Assembly: GCA_045123075.1 (NCBI GenBank)
Contig: JBGVIJ010000027.1
Span: 12,037 to 76,036, forward strand
Direction: 5' to 3'
Source of the DNA: JAHHUH01 sp045123075
Lineage (GTDB): Bacteria; Bacillota; Negativicutes; Acidaminococcales; Acidaminococcaceae
Length of the DNA: 64,000 nt
Shown here: positions 34,019 through 42,843 of the stretch, piece by piece
Numbering within the stretch: the stretch's first letter is position 1
Layout of the letters: each line of letters opens with the position of its first letter
Position numbers and translations under genes: made by a program
Notes under the pieces: generated by a model
What the model was told of the DNA's origin: nothing
The model's input: the letters and a program-made list of their open reading frames with translations, nothing else
Database searches by the model: none

Positions 34019-34696
34019 TTAATTCCCCTGCCTTTTCTTGCACAGATACAGATACCAGTTCAAGCCAACAACCATAGCCAAGCAAATCACTACCACGATG
34101 GCAACGTAATAAGCTGCTTCACTCATCTCACCAGATACTACGCTGGAATACACAGCCAAAGGAAGCGTACGTGTTTTGCCGACGATATTACCTGCAATCA
34201 TGGCAGTTGCACCAAATTCACCTAAACCTCTGGCAAAAGCAAGTACCCCACCAGAAACAATACCGGGAAGTGCATTAGGAAGCAAAACTTTCCGGAATAT
34301 GCTCCACTCGCTCATACCCAAAGTTCTGCCTGCTTGCAAAAGTTCCACATCAACTTGCTCAAAAGCACCACGGGCAGAACGATACATTAGCGGGAAAGAA
34401 ATTACTGCCGCCGCCAAAACTGTTGCCACCCAAGAGAAAGCAATCTGCACGCCAAACTGTTGATTAAAAAATTGACCTACTGCACGATTATTGCCAAACA
34501 CGTACAGCAAAAAGAAGCCTGTAACCGTAGGCGGTAAAACTAAGGGCAGGGACAAAATGCCATCTACAAAAATTTTGCTTAATTCATTTTCTCTGCGCAC
34601 CACCCACCAAGCTGCAAGTATGCCTAAGAAAAAGACAATAGCAATCGTCACAATAGCTGTTTTTAAGGAAATCCAAATAGGAGAAAAATCAATCAT
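34019..34696 (-). CDS. modB: Molybdate ABC transporter permease
   Basis: 225-residue permease with five to six membrane helices and the ModB/CysT-type EAA loop: LQAGRTLGMSEWSIFRKVLLPNALPGI near residue 125-150. Signature GLGEFGATAMIAGNI near 165 is typical of ModB. Its ATG overlaps the stop of the MOSC-MogA gene (TAATG), so the transport and cofactor genes are one operon. Confidence 0.93.
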   Translation of the reverse strand: MIDFSPIWISLKTAIVTIAIVFFLGILAAWWVVRRENELSKIFVDGILSLPLVLPPTVTGFFLLYVFGNNRAVGQFFNQQFGVQIAFSWVATVLAAAVISFPLMYRSARGAFEQVDVELLQAGRTLGMSEWSIFRKVLLPNALPGIVSGGVLAFARGLGEFGATAMIAGNIVGKTRTLPLAVYSSVVSGEMSEAAYYVAIVVVICLAMVVGLNWYLYLCKKRQGN

Positions 34697-35637
34697 TATC
34701 TACCACACTCATTTGCAGAGCCTTTTAAAATTCTCAGACCGTGTTCTAATTCAGGAAGCACAATCTCTAAACTTTCTTGCACAGCCTTAACACTACCGGG
34801 CAAATTCACAATCAAAGTATTGTTGCGCAACACAGAAGCGCCCCTGCCTAGCATAGCCCGTTTAGTGATTGCCATGGAGCCTGCGCGGATAGCTTCCGCA
34901 ATTCCGGGCACATTACGAGTCGCCACCGCCAAAGTTGCTTCGGGAGTACAGTCCCTGACGCTCATACCCGTTCCGCCAGTTGTAATGATTAAATCAACTT
35001 GTCTGCTATCGGCTAAACGAATCATCTCACGTTCAATTTTCTTTTGCTCATCGGGAAGCAAAAGGGTTTCTACAATTTCGTAGCCTGCTACTTGAAGCAT
35101 TGCTACTGCTTTCGGCCCGCTTTCATCAATGCGCTCACCAGTAAAGCCTTTATCACTTAAAGTCATTACTGCCGCACGTAAAGGTGCGTCTGCTTGTGGA
35201 AGCTCTGCGTGCATAACGTCGCCGGTTTTCATCACGCCACCATTTTTTACAATGGCGAAGACACCTTCGCGAGGCATAATGCAATCACCAACACGGTGAA
35301 AAATATTGCAATGGCTATGGCACTCTTTACCAATTTGCGTCATCTCCAAAACAACGTCACCGCATTTTAAAATTGTACCTACGGGAAGATTTTTAAAATC
35401 TAAACCACTAACAAGTACATTCTCGCCGAAAGCACCATCATCTACATCGCCACCTTTAGCGTTAAATTCTTCCACCTTATTGTAAGAAAGCAAACTAACT
35501 TGGCGGTGCCATTTACCTGCGTGAGCATCACCTTCGATTCCGTAATCTTTTATGAAATTAGCTTCTTCGATAGCGTGCTTTTCAGTACCGCGGACAGTAC
35601 TAATGCAAATAGCTTTTACAACACCTTCTAATTGCAT
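34696..35637 (-). CDS. MOSC-MogA/MoaB fusion protein
   Basis: 313 residues with two domains. Residues 1-150 form a MOSC domain (GDAHAGKWHRQVSLLS near 38, FGENVLVSGLDF near 70, and IGKECHSHC near 103 with the conserved cysteines); MOSC proteins handle sulfur for molybdenum sites. Residues 155-313 form a MogA/MoaB molybdopterin adenylyltransferase domain (LSDKGFTGERIDESGP, then IITTGGTGMSVRDCTPEAT and NLPGSVKAVQE). The ATG at 35637 overlaps the moaC stop. The fusion couples adenylylation of molybdopterin to sulfur or selenium chemistry in one polypeptide, by inference. Confidence 0.9.
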   Translation of the reverse strand: MQLEGVVKAICISTVRGTEKHAIEEANFIKDYGIEGDAHAGKWHRQVSLLSYNKVEEFNAKGGDVDDGAFGENVLVSGLDFKNLPVGTILKCGDVVLEMTQIGKECHSHCNIFHRVGDCIMPREGVFAIVKNGGVMKTGDVMHAELPQADAPLRAAVMTLSDKGFTGERIDESGPKAVAMLQVAGYEIVETLLLPDEQKKIEREMIRLADSRQVDLIITTGGTGMSVRDCTPEATLAVATRNVPGIAEAIRAGSMAITKRAMLGRGASVLRNNTLIVNLPGSVKAVQESLEIVLPELEHGLRILKGSANECGR

Positions 35638-36107
35638 TACCAAGTAAATTCACCACTCTTTCCACCGCTTTTAGAAAGCAAGTGCACATCAGTAATTACC
35701 ATCTTTTTATCAATGGCTTTACACATATCGTATATAGTCAACAAAGCAATTTGCACACCTGTCAGCGCTTCCATTTCCACACCGGTTTTACCATCGGTTT
35801 TTACAGTGCAACTTGCTTCAATATAATTTTCTTCTTCGTTAATAGTAAAGTCTACGGTACATTTAGTGAGCACTAACAAATGACAAAGAGGAATCAGCTC
35901 ACTGGTACGCTTTGCCGCCATAATTCCGGCAACGCGGGCAACAGCAAGTACATCACCCTTTTTATTGGTGTTTTCTTTAATGCTAGCCAAAATTTCTTGG
36001 CTTACTAAAATTTTTCCACAGGCAATTGCAGTTCTATGGGTAACTTCCTTTTCAGAAACATCAACCATAACTGCATTGCCGTTTTTATCTAAATGAGTAA
36101 GTTCCAT
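35637..36107 (-). CDS. moaC: Cyclic pyranopterin monophosphate synthase
   Basis: 156-residue MoaC, which with MoaA makes cyclic pyranopterin monophosphate, the first Moco intermediate. Signatures: KRTSELIPLCHLL near residue 68, and VKTDGKTGVEMEALTGVQIALLTIYDMCKA near 108-135 with active-site Lys, Glu, Asp. The ATG at 36107 follows GGAGGTTAAA, one base after the moaA stop. Full length. Confidence 0.96.
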   Translation of the reverse strand: MELTHLDKNGNAVMVDVSEKEVTHRTAIACGKILVSQEILASIKENTNKKGDVLAVARVAGIMAAKRTSELIPLCHLLVLTKCTVDFTINEEENYIEASCTVKTDGKTGVEMEALTGVQIALLTIYDMCKAIDKKMVITDVHLLSKSGGKSGEFTW

Positions 36108-36108
36108 T

Positions 36109-37068
36109 TTAACCTCCAATAGCGCTCATTGGAAAATTAGCAGGACTAATTTCAAAAGCATGTCCTTGTGGTTTAGCGTAGATTGCTTGGCGCAAAACCT
36201 CAATAATTTTTTCATCAGTCGCATCACTACGCAACAAAGCCTTCAAATCAAAAGTTTCTTTTGCGTACAAGCAAGGCTTTAAAAGTCCGCTAGCAGTAAG
36301 GCGAATTCTATTACAGCTATGACAGAATTTATTATGCAAGGGTTCAATAAAACCTATCGCACCGCTAAAACCTTCTGCCTGATAATAGACGGCAGGGCCA
36401 TTACCAAGTAACGTCCTTACTTCCACCAACTTTATTCCCGCTTCGCCAAACATCTTGCGAATTACATCGCCACTTAAACCTTGCAGTTCACTATTGCAAT
36501 TTAAAGGCATCAGCTCAATAAAACGTAAGGAAATATTTCGTTTCTTAACAAGTTCAAGCAATGCCAGAAAATCATCTAAAAGCATATTACTTAAAGGCAC
36601 GCAGTTAATCTTCACGGGCAAGCCTGCCAAGCAAGCTTCTTCAAGGGCAGCAAGCACTTCTTCAAGGCAATCACTACCAGTAATGTCAGCGTAAGTTTTA
36701 GCATTGCAACTATCCAAACTAATGTTAACACCATCAATACCAATAGCTTTCAAAGCCGGCAAATGCTTTCGTAACATTGTCCCATTAGTTGTCAAAGTAA
36801 CTTGTTCAACGCCCTCAAGCTTTTTAAGTCTTTGCAAAAAATCTACGCAGTCCTTACGCAAAAGGGGTTCACCGCCGGTAAGCTTAAACCTTTTTATGCC
36901 AAGCTTCACCAAACTTTGACACAAGCGCAGGATTTCTTCGTATGTCAAAATATCTGCATGGGTAAGCTTGCTACTAAAATTAGGACGGCAGTACTTACAT
37001 CTAAGATTGCAACGATCAGTTAAAGAAATTCGTATGTAGTTTATTTCTCTATCAAACTGGTCACGCAT
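36109..37068 (-). CDS. moaA: GTP 3',8-cyclase (radical SAM)
   Basis: 319-residue radical SAM enzyme converting GTP to 3',8-cyclo-GTP. The N-terminal cluster CNLRCKYC (CxxxCxxC, near residue 20) and the C-terminal second 4Fe-4S site CHSCNRIRLTASGLLKPC near 255 are present, and the protein ends in the functional Gly-Gly (SAIGG). First gene of a seven-gene operon moaA-moaC-MOSC/mogA-modB-modC-modA-molybdopterin-binding protein. The upstream gap of about 70 bp to the hydroxylase Mo-subunit gene holds that gene's terminator. Confidence 0.96.
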   Translation of the reverse strand: MRDQFDREINYIRISLTDRCNLRCKYCRPNFSSKLTHADILTYEEILRLCQSLVKLGIKRFKLTGGEPLLRKDCVDFLQRLKKLEGVEQVTLTTNGTMLRKHLPALKAIGIDGVNISLDSCNAKTYADITGSDCLEEVLAALEEACLAGLPVKINCVPLSNMLLDDFLALLELVKKRNISLRFIELMPLNCNSELQGLSGDVIRKMFGEAGIKLVEVRTLLGNGPAVYYQAEGFSGAIGFIEPLHNKFCHSCNRIRLTASGLLKPCLYAKETFDLKALLRSDATDEKIIEVLRQAIYAKPQGHAFEISPANFPMSAIGG

Positions 37069-37103
37069 AACTTTACCTCACAATTTTAGTAACAGTCTCA
37101 TAA

Positions 37104-37133
37104 AAATAAATGTGGATTGCTCCACATTTATTT
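37104..37133 (-). terminator. Terminator of the hydroxylase operon
   Basis: Stem AAATAAATGTGGA / TCCACATTTATTT with a 4-base loop, just after the Mo-subunit gene on the minus strand and just before moaA. Confidence 0.8.
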
Positions 37134-37138
37134 TTTAT

Positions 37139-39418
37139 TTAGCCCATAATAATCTTTTCAGGAGTAATCGGCAATTCGTAGAAACGTTTGCCGGTAGCAT
37201 TATAAATAGCGTCTGCAATAGCAGGAGCAGGAGTATTGATTACAACTTCGCCAATGGATTTTGCACCAAAAGGACCAGTACCTTCGTAACTGGATTCAAA
37301 TTCTACGTTGATGTGACCAATATCCCAACGAGTAGGAATCTTGTATTGCATCAGAGAGTTTTCTGCCAGCTTACCATATTTGTTGTAAGTAACGTTTTCG
37401 GTCAAAGCCATACCGATACCTTGCAAAATACCGCCTTCTGCTTGCACTCGAGCTAAGTTAGGATTAATGGGAGTACCGCAGTCAACTACGGAGTTGAATT
37501 CAATAACGCGCACTTCACCGGTCAATTTATCAAGCTCAATTTCTGCAACCCCAACCATGAACGGTGGCGGAGAAACAGGAGTAGATTTGGTAACAGTTTC
37601 TTCCACAGCAATGCTGTTATTGCACATAGAAGCAGTACTGATATCAAACAAGGACACTGCATTTTTACCGTCAGCAATTACTTCGTTACGTTTTACTTCC
37701 TTACCGTCAAAGGTAACATCGCTTGCTTCGCAACCTAAAATTTGCGCACCAATAGCACAAATCTTTTCACGCAGCTTCATTGCACATTCTTCAGTCGCTT
37801 TACCGGTCAAATAAGTTGTACTGGAAGCATAAGAGCCGGAATCATAAGGAGATACGTCAGTATCTGCACTATATACAGCAATTTGTTCAATATCACATTC
37901 TAAAATTTCTGCTGCGATTTGCGCCATAATGGTATCGCTGCCGGTACCAATGTCAGCAGAAGCAAGCATCAAATTATAAATGCCTTCATCGCCCAACTTC
38001 AAAGTAGCACTGCCAACATCGCAGAAAGGAATCGCGGAGCCTTGCATTGCCATGCCAAGTCCAAGTGCTCTAACTTTGCCATTGCCCATATCACGAACAG
38101 GATATTTTTCATCCCATTTGCTCATTTCCTTTACACGAGCCAAGCAACGGTCAAGAGTACAACTGGTGTTCCAACTATTATAGTAAGCAGGCATCATTTT
38201 ACCTTCGCTGGTAATATTCATCATACGCAGTGCCAAGGGGTCCATTTTCAGCATTGCTGCCAATTCATTAACAGCAGATTCCACAGCGAAAATACCTTGA
38301 GTTGCACCGTAACCACGGTACGCACCTGCACTCATTACGTTGGAGTACACAACATCACTGGTAAAACGATAACCTTCGGTATCGTACAAAGGAATGGATT
38401 TATGACCAGTTAAACCAACAGTAGTAGGTCCATGTTCACCATAAGCACCGGTGTTAGACAAAGTATATAAATCAATTGCTCTAATATTGCCATCGTTCAT
38501 TGCACCAATGCGTACACGCAATTGCATTTCGTGACGAGGAGAAGATGCAAGCATACATTCTTCACGGCTGTAAACAATCTTACTAGGCTTCTTCAACTTC
38601 CAAGTTACGAAAGCAGGATACATTTCACAGACAGCAGTTTGTTTTGCGCCAAAGCCACCGCCAACGCGAGGTTTGGTAACACGAATTTTATGTTTAGGAA
38701 TACCCAAAGCATTTGCCACAATACGACGCACGTGGAAAACGATTTGAGTAGCGCTGGTAATATGCAAACGACCATAAGTATCAATATTGCAGAAAGCACG
38801 GAAGCCTTCCATCATGGTTTGTTGCACAGCTTTAGTGTGGTAAGTACGTTCCAAAACCACATCGCAATCAGCAAAGATAGCTTCTACATCACCTTCACCA
38901 CATTCTTGATGAGCACACAGGTTACGTTTATTATCTGCACCAACAGGAACCAGACTGCGCCAATTATCTTCGGGATGAACTAAATTAGGATTATCCAAGG
39001 ATTGACGGAAGTCCAAAATAGGTTCCAATAATTGATATTTAACTTTAATCAAGGACAAAGCTTTATCAACTGCTTTTTCAGTTTTACCTGCAACAATGGC
39101 AACAACATCACCAACGAAACGCACATGACGGTCTAAAAGCAAACGGTCGTAGGGACTGGGTTCAGGATAAGTTTGACCTGCACAGGTAAAGCGATTACCA
39201 TTTTGGTCAACATCTTCCCAAGTAAAAATAGCTTCAATGTCAGGAACTTTTAAGGCAATGGCAGTATTAACGCTTTCTACAATGGCATTAGCATGAGGAG
39301 AGCGCAACAATTTTACGATCAAACAATCTTTAGGAGCAATATCATCAGTATAAACAGGTTGACCTGTTACCAATTGCATTGCATCTTTTTTACGCAACGA
39401 TTGATTTACATATTTCAT
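37139..39418 (-). CDS. Molybdenum hydroxylase large (Mo-pterin) subunit
   Basis: 759-residue catalytic subunit of the xanthine dehydrogenase/aldehyde oxidase family. Signatures: PHANAIVESV near 45, GGGFGAKQ near 250, GAYRGYGATQGIFAVES near 355, ASADIGTGSDTIMAQIAAEIL near 480, GGILQGIGMALTE near 650, and the catalytic Glu in FGAKSIGEVV near 715. The ATG at 39418 follows GAGGGAGTAAGC. It is third in the operon FAD-FeS-Mo. With selD, yedF, yqeB, yqeC and xdhC nearby it is predicted to carry a labile selenido ligand on Mo, as established for this enzyme class. Substrate could be xanthine, another purine or a related heterocycle. Confidence 0.93.
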   Translation of the reverse strand: MKYVNQSLRKKDAMQLVTGQPVYTDDIAPKDCLIVKLLRSPHANAIVESVNTAIALKVPDIEAIFTWEDVDQNGNRFTCAGQTYPEPSPYDRLLLDRHVRFVGDVVAIVAGKTEKAVDKALSLIKVKYQLLEPILDFRQSLDNPNLVHPEDNWRSLVPVGADNKRNLCAHQECGEGDVEAIFADCDVVLERTYHTKAVQQTMMEGFRAFCNIDTYGRLHITSATQIVFHVRRIVANALGIPKHKIRVTKPRVGGGFGAKQTAVCEMYPAFVTWKLKKPSKIVYSREECMLASSPRHEMQLRVRIGAMNDGNIRAIDLYTLSNTGAYGEHGPTTVGLTGHKSIPLYDTEGYRFTSDVVYSNVMSAGAYRGYGATQGIFAVESAVNELAAMLKMDPLALRMMNITSEGKMMPAYYNSWNTSCTLDRCLARVKEMSKWDEKYPVRDMGNGKVRALGLGMAMQGSAIPFCDVGSATLKLGDEGIYNLMLASADIGTGSDTIMAQIAAEILECDIEQIAVYSADTDVSPYDSGSYASSTTYLTGKATEECAMKLREKICAIGAQILGCEASDVTFDGKEVKRNEVIADGKNAVSLFDISTASMCNNSIAVEETVTKSTPVSPPPFMVGVAEIELDKLTGEVRVIEFNSVVDCGTPINPNLARVQAEGGILQGIGMALTENVTYNKYGKLAENSLMQYKIPTRWDIGHINVEFESSYEGTGPFGAKSIGEVVINTPAPAIADAIYNATGKRFYELPITPEKIIMG

Positions 39419-39431
39419 AATGCTTACTCCC

Positions 39432-39890
39432 TCATTTATTTTTCTTCCATTCAAGGAAGCTTAAGATGCCACGTAATTGACCTTCGTAACCGGAACAACG
39501 ACACAAATTACCTGCCAAGTATTCTTTAATTTCTTCTTCGTTAGGTTCAGGATTTTCTCTGAACAACGCCAAAGCATTCATAATGAAACCAGGATTACAG
39601 AAACCACATTGTTCTGCGCCTTGGTCTGCAATGAAAGTGCCAAACTCTGCTGCCTCTTCTTGCAAACCTTCAAGAGTGGTGATAGCGTGACCATCAGCAC
39701 GAGCCGCCAAGATGGAGCAGGAAAGCACCGGTTTATCATCCATAAACACAGTGCACAAACCGCAGTTAGAAGTTTCGCAACCACGTTTTACACTGTAGCA
39801 GCCTTCATTGCGAACAAAATCTATCAAAAGCAAATCTGCTTCAATTTCTCTGGTAAGCTTTTTACCGTTAAGAGTAATATTAACTAACAT
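39432..39890 (-). CDS. Molybdenum hydroxylase 2Fe-2S subunit
   Basis: 152-residue electron-transfer subunit with two 2Fe-2S clusters: plant-type CETSNCGLCTVFMDDKPVLSC near residue 39-59, and the helical C-terminal cluster CGFCNPGFIMNA near 97 with CRCSGYEG near 132. Passes electrons from the Mo site to FAD. Its start is 1 base from the FAD-subunit stop (TAATG-type overlap at 39890), so the subunits are coupled. Confidence 0.95.
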   Translation of the reverse strand: MLVNITLNGKKLTREIEADLLLIDFVRNEGCYSVKRGCETSNCGLCTVFMDDKPVLSCSILAARADGHAITTLEGLQEEAAEFGTFIADQGAEQCGFCNPGFIMNALALFRENPEPNEEEIKEYLAGNLCRCSGYEGQLRGILSFLEWKKNK

Positions 39891-40681
39891 TAAACTTTAC
39901 CTCCCAATTCCATAATAGTTCTTTCAGCCAACACCTTAACCAGATGAGTGCGATACTCAGCACTACCACGGTTAGTATTAGCAGTAGGAATTTTTGCTGC
40001 AGCATACTCGGCAAAAGCTTTTGCTTTTTCTGCAGTAATGGGTAAAGTTACGAGGTTTTCTTCGTCAGTAACCAACATTGCTTTGCCAGGTCTTGCACCA
40101 ATTGCCATGCGAATACCTGCTTCAGTTAAAGCAGTTGCGCAGGTCAGTACGGGGAAGTCGGTTTTAGCAATGCGTACACTTTGGTAACAGAAGCTTGCTT
40201 TTTGTTTTTTTATGATTACACTAACAAGGATATCCCTGTCATATTTCATATTTACAAATTCAGCAAGAGGTATAATTCCACCCTTATGCATTTCAACATA
40301 AGTATCCATAGAAAGCAGAATGGTCAACACATCGGAAAAACCAAATCTACCGTACACGCTACCGCCAACAGTTGCCAAGTTACGGAACTGTACGCCTACA
40401 ATATAGCGTAAAGCTTCCTTTACAGCACCATTGGTGTATGCATTTAAACCTTGGTGTTCTTCCATTTGACGTAAGGTTGCCATACAGCCAATACGGATTT
40501 CAGCTTCTGTTTCTTCTATTTTATCCAATCCCAAAGCGGATAAATCAATGGCAGTCACTACATTGCCTTTGGTCATCTTAATCCAAAGCATACCGCCAAT
40601 AATTTTATTGGTACGTTTTTGATTTAATTCCCAAGCTTCTTCTAAGCAGGAAACCTTCTTAAATTCACGAATAGTTATCAT
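39890..40681 (-). CDS. Molybdenum hydroxylase FAD-binding subunit
   Basis: 263-residue FAD subunit (CoxM/XdhB type). FAD_binding_5 features: KIIGGMLWIKMTKG near residue 27, VGVQFRNLATVGGSVYGRFGFSDVL near 93-117, and the CO-dehydrogenase flavoprotein C-terminal domain from about 165. Passes electrons to NAD or another acceptor. First gene of the hydroxylase operon, with a promoter 38 bp upstream (40719-40747). Slightly shorter than usual, about 260 against 280-300 residues. Confidence 0.93.
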   Translation of the reverse strand: MITIREFKKVSCLEEAWELNQKRTNKIIGGMLWIKMTKGNVVTAIDLSALGLDKIEETEAEIRIGCMATLRQMEEHQGLNAYTNGAVKEALRYIVGVQFRNLATVGGSVYGRFGFSDVLTILLSMDTYVEMHKGGIIPLAEFVNMKYDRDILVSVIIKKQKASFCYQSVRIAKTDFPVLTCATALTEAGIRMAIGARPGKAMLVTDEENLVTLPITAEKAKAFAEYAAAKIPTANTNRGSAEYRTHLVKVLAERTIMELGGKV

Positions 40682-40718
40682 TGAAAGCCCTCCTAATAGG
40701 GTTATTACTTACCATTTC

Positions 40719-40747
40719 ATTATAACAAAATATCATTTTGCAAGCAA
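40719..40747 (-). promoter_or_regulatory. Promoter of the hydroxylase operon
   Basis: Minus strand TTGCTT (40747-40742), 17 bp, TATAAT preceded by TGT (40724-40719). A divergent weaker promoter (TTGCTG 40755-40760, TAAAAT 40779-40784) would serve the YgfJ-like gene. Confidence 0.65.
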
Positions 40748-40813
40748 TTTCCCCTTGCTGGTTAGCACTTCCAAGTAATAAAATAAAAGCAATTATTATA
40801 TGGAGATTTTGTT

Positions 40814-41413
40814 ATGAACATTGCACATAAATTACCCATCGCCTGTATTATTATGGCTTCCGGTTCAGGAAACCGTTTTGGTGAAAATAAACTACTTTAT
40901 AAAATTCAAGATAAACCTTTATTGCAACACATTTTGGAAACCACATCTAAACTTCCTTTTGCAGAACGTATTGTCGTTACTCGCCACCAAGAAGTTTTAG
41001 ATTTGTGTAATGCATTAAATATCAAGGTTATCCGCCACGCAGAACCTTATCAAAGTGACACTGTCCGCATTGCTTTGGAAAACCTTGCTGAATTTGAAGG
41101 CTATCTTTTTTGCACAGGAGATCAACCGTTCTTAAAAAAAGTAAGCCTGGAAAAATTATGTGTCAGTTTTTTAGAAGCGCCAAACTTTATCTACCGCACT
41201 ATTTTTGAAAGCACTCCCGGCAATCCGGTAATCTTCCCGGCAAAATTTACAAAAGAACTTAAGAAATTGCCCCAAGATTGCGGAGGCAGCCATTTAATAA
41301 AAAAATATCCTGAACAAGTACGCTACATACCTGTTCAGGATTCTTTAGAGCTTTATGATATTGACACCAAGGAAGATTTAGAAAAATTATTCCTTGGGCA
41401 AAACAACATTTAA
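40814..41413 (+). CDS. YgfJ/MocA-like molybdenum cofactor nucleotidyltransferase
   Basis: 199-residue NTP transferase of the MobA-like fold: MASGSGNRFGENKLLYKIQDKPLLQ near residue 14-38 (nucleotide loop and Lys) and FCTGDQPFL near 96 (metal Asp). Proteins of this kind (YgfJ, MocA) attach cytidine to the Mo cofactor or act in molybdenum hydroxylase maturation. It is transcribed divergently from the hydroxylase operon and its last 27 bp overlap the convergent permease gene. TGGAGATTTTGTT precedes the ATG. Confidence 0.88.
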   Translation: MNIAHKLPIACIIMASGSGNRFGENKLLYKIQDKPLLQHILETTSKLPFAERIVVTRHQEVLDLCNALNIKVIRHAEPYQSDTVRIALENLAEFEGYLFCTGDQPFLKKVSLEKLCVSFLEAPNFIYRTIFESTPGNPVIFPAKFTKELKKLPQDCGGSHLIKKYPEQVRYIPVQDSLELYDIDTKEDLEKLFLGQNNI

Positions 41414-42775
41414 AAAGATTGCAACCACAGCCGCGGGCACGATACCGGAACCGCCAAAAATCAATTTAACGAATTGGGGAGCGTGTGCCAATACGCCGGG
41501 GTTAGCACCCATACCGTAACCAACACCAAGAGCCACGGAAACGATAGTCAAACTTCTAGCGTTGAGGGGCTCTTTTGTTATGAGTTGAATACCACTTACT
41601 ACGATGGAAGAGAACATCATAACAGCAGCACCGCCCAAAACAGATTGGGGCATAATGGAAACGATGGCACCCAATTTAGGAATAAGACCGCAAAGCACGA
41701 GGAAGATTGCACCGGTAGCCAAAGCAAAACGGTTTACAACCTTAGTCATGGCAACAAGGCCTACGTTTTGGCTAAAAGAAGTGTTGGGCAATACGCCGAG
41801 GATTGCGGCAAAGCTGGAACCTAAGCCATCACAAATGATACCACCGGAAAGTTCTTTGTCATCTGCTTCACGACCGAAACCACTTTCCATAACGCCGGAT
41901 ATATCGCCAACGGTTTCAACGGCAGTTACGATAAACATAATTGCTACGGGAATGATGGCACGCATATCAAAAACGATATCTACGGGGAAAAGTTCAGGAA
42001 TCTCAAACCAAGCTGCTTGAGAAACTTTGTCCCAGTTGATAACCCAAGATTTAGTATATTCCACACCTTTAGCAGTTACAGCAGTGGTAGGAAGAACAAA
42101 GCTCATTACGATAGAAGCAAAGTAGCCGGCGATGATACCCATCAAAATAGAAGAATAGCTGGTAATACCTTTGGTACCATGTTTGAAAATCAAAATAACT
42201 ACAAGAACGAAAAGACCTAGGCCCAAGTTTTCTGCAGAACCAAAGTCCTTGGCTTTAAAGCCACCACCAAAGGAATTCATGCCAACAGAAATCAAAGAAA
42301 GGCCAATGGAAAGAACTACAGTACCGGTAACAACTGCCGGGAAGAATCTACGCAAGGGTTTTAAGAAAACGCCAAGCACACCTTCAAAAATACCACCAAC
42401 AATGGACGCCCCCATCATTGCACCATACGCAAGAACACCACTACCTAAAGATGCAGCTACACCGTTAAATACACCAATGAAGCCGGAGCTGGTACCCATG
42501 ATGATAGGAACTTTACCACCACAAGGGCCAATGGAATACAATTGCACCAAGGTAACAAGGCCTGCCACAATCATTGCATTTTGCAACAAGCTAATGCGTA
42601 AGTCAGCAAATTCTGCACCGGCAATACCACAAGCACCGCAAATAATAAGCAGCGGAGTCAAGTTACCTACAAACATTGCCAAAACATGTTGTAAGCCAAG
42701 AGGAATTGCTCTAGACAAAGGCATAGACGCATAAAAGTCATAGGCAGGATCTAAATTCTTTTTCTCTTTATCCAT
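41387..42775 (-). CDS. NCS2-family uracil/xanthine permease
   Basis: 462-residue membrane transporter with 12-14 helices. NCS2 signatures are visible: GLQHVLAMFVGNLTPLLI near residue 27, the QNVGLVAMTKVVNRF block near 325 and LVQLYSIGPCGGKVPIIMGTSSGFIG near 78. Imports xanthine, uracil or uric acid by proton symport. Placed at the end of the selenium gene operon and beside the hydroxylase, it is the likely substrate importer, supporting a purine substrate. The ATG at 42775 follows GAGGTG; a GTG nine bases earlier lies within that site. No purine riboswitch is visible upstream. Confidence 0.9.
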   Translation of the reverse strand: MDKEKKNLDPAYDFYASMPLSRAIPLGLQHVLAMFVGNLTPLLIICGACGIAGAEFADLRISLLQNAMIVAGLVTLVQLYSIGPCGGKVPIIMGTSSGFIGVFNGVAASLGSGVLAYGAMMGASIVGGIFEGVLGVFLKPLRRFFPAVVTGTVVLSIGLSLISVGMNSFGGGFKAKDFGSAENLGLGLFVLVVILIFKHGTKGITSYSSILMGIIAGYFASIVMSFVLPTTAVTAKGVEYTKSWVINWDKVSQAAWFEIPELFPVDIVFDMRAIIPVAIMFIVTAVETVGDISGVMESGFGREADDKELSGGIICDGLGSSFAAILGVLPNTSFSQNVGLVAMTKVVNRFALATGAIFLVLCGLIPKLGAIVSIMPQSVLGGAAVMMFSSIVVSGIQLITKEPLNARSLTIVSVALGVGYGMGANPGVLAHAPQFVKLIFGGSGIVPAAVVAIFLNVVLPKE

Positions 42776-42843
42776 CAAAAACACCTCATAAAAATTTAAT
42801 ACTCATTAATTCTACTGAACATCAGCAAAATTGTAAACATATT

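Noticed and set aside
42776..42843. Purine riboswitch upstream of the permease
   Set aside because: The gap is under 70 bp and shows no aptamer-like pairing.
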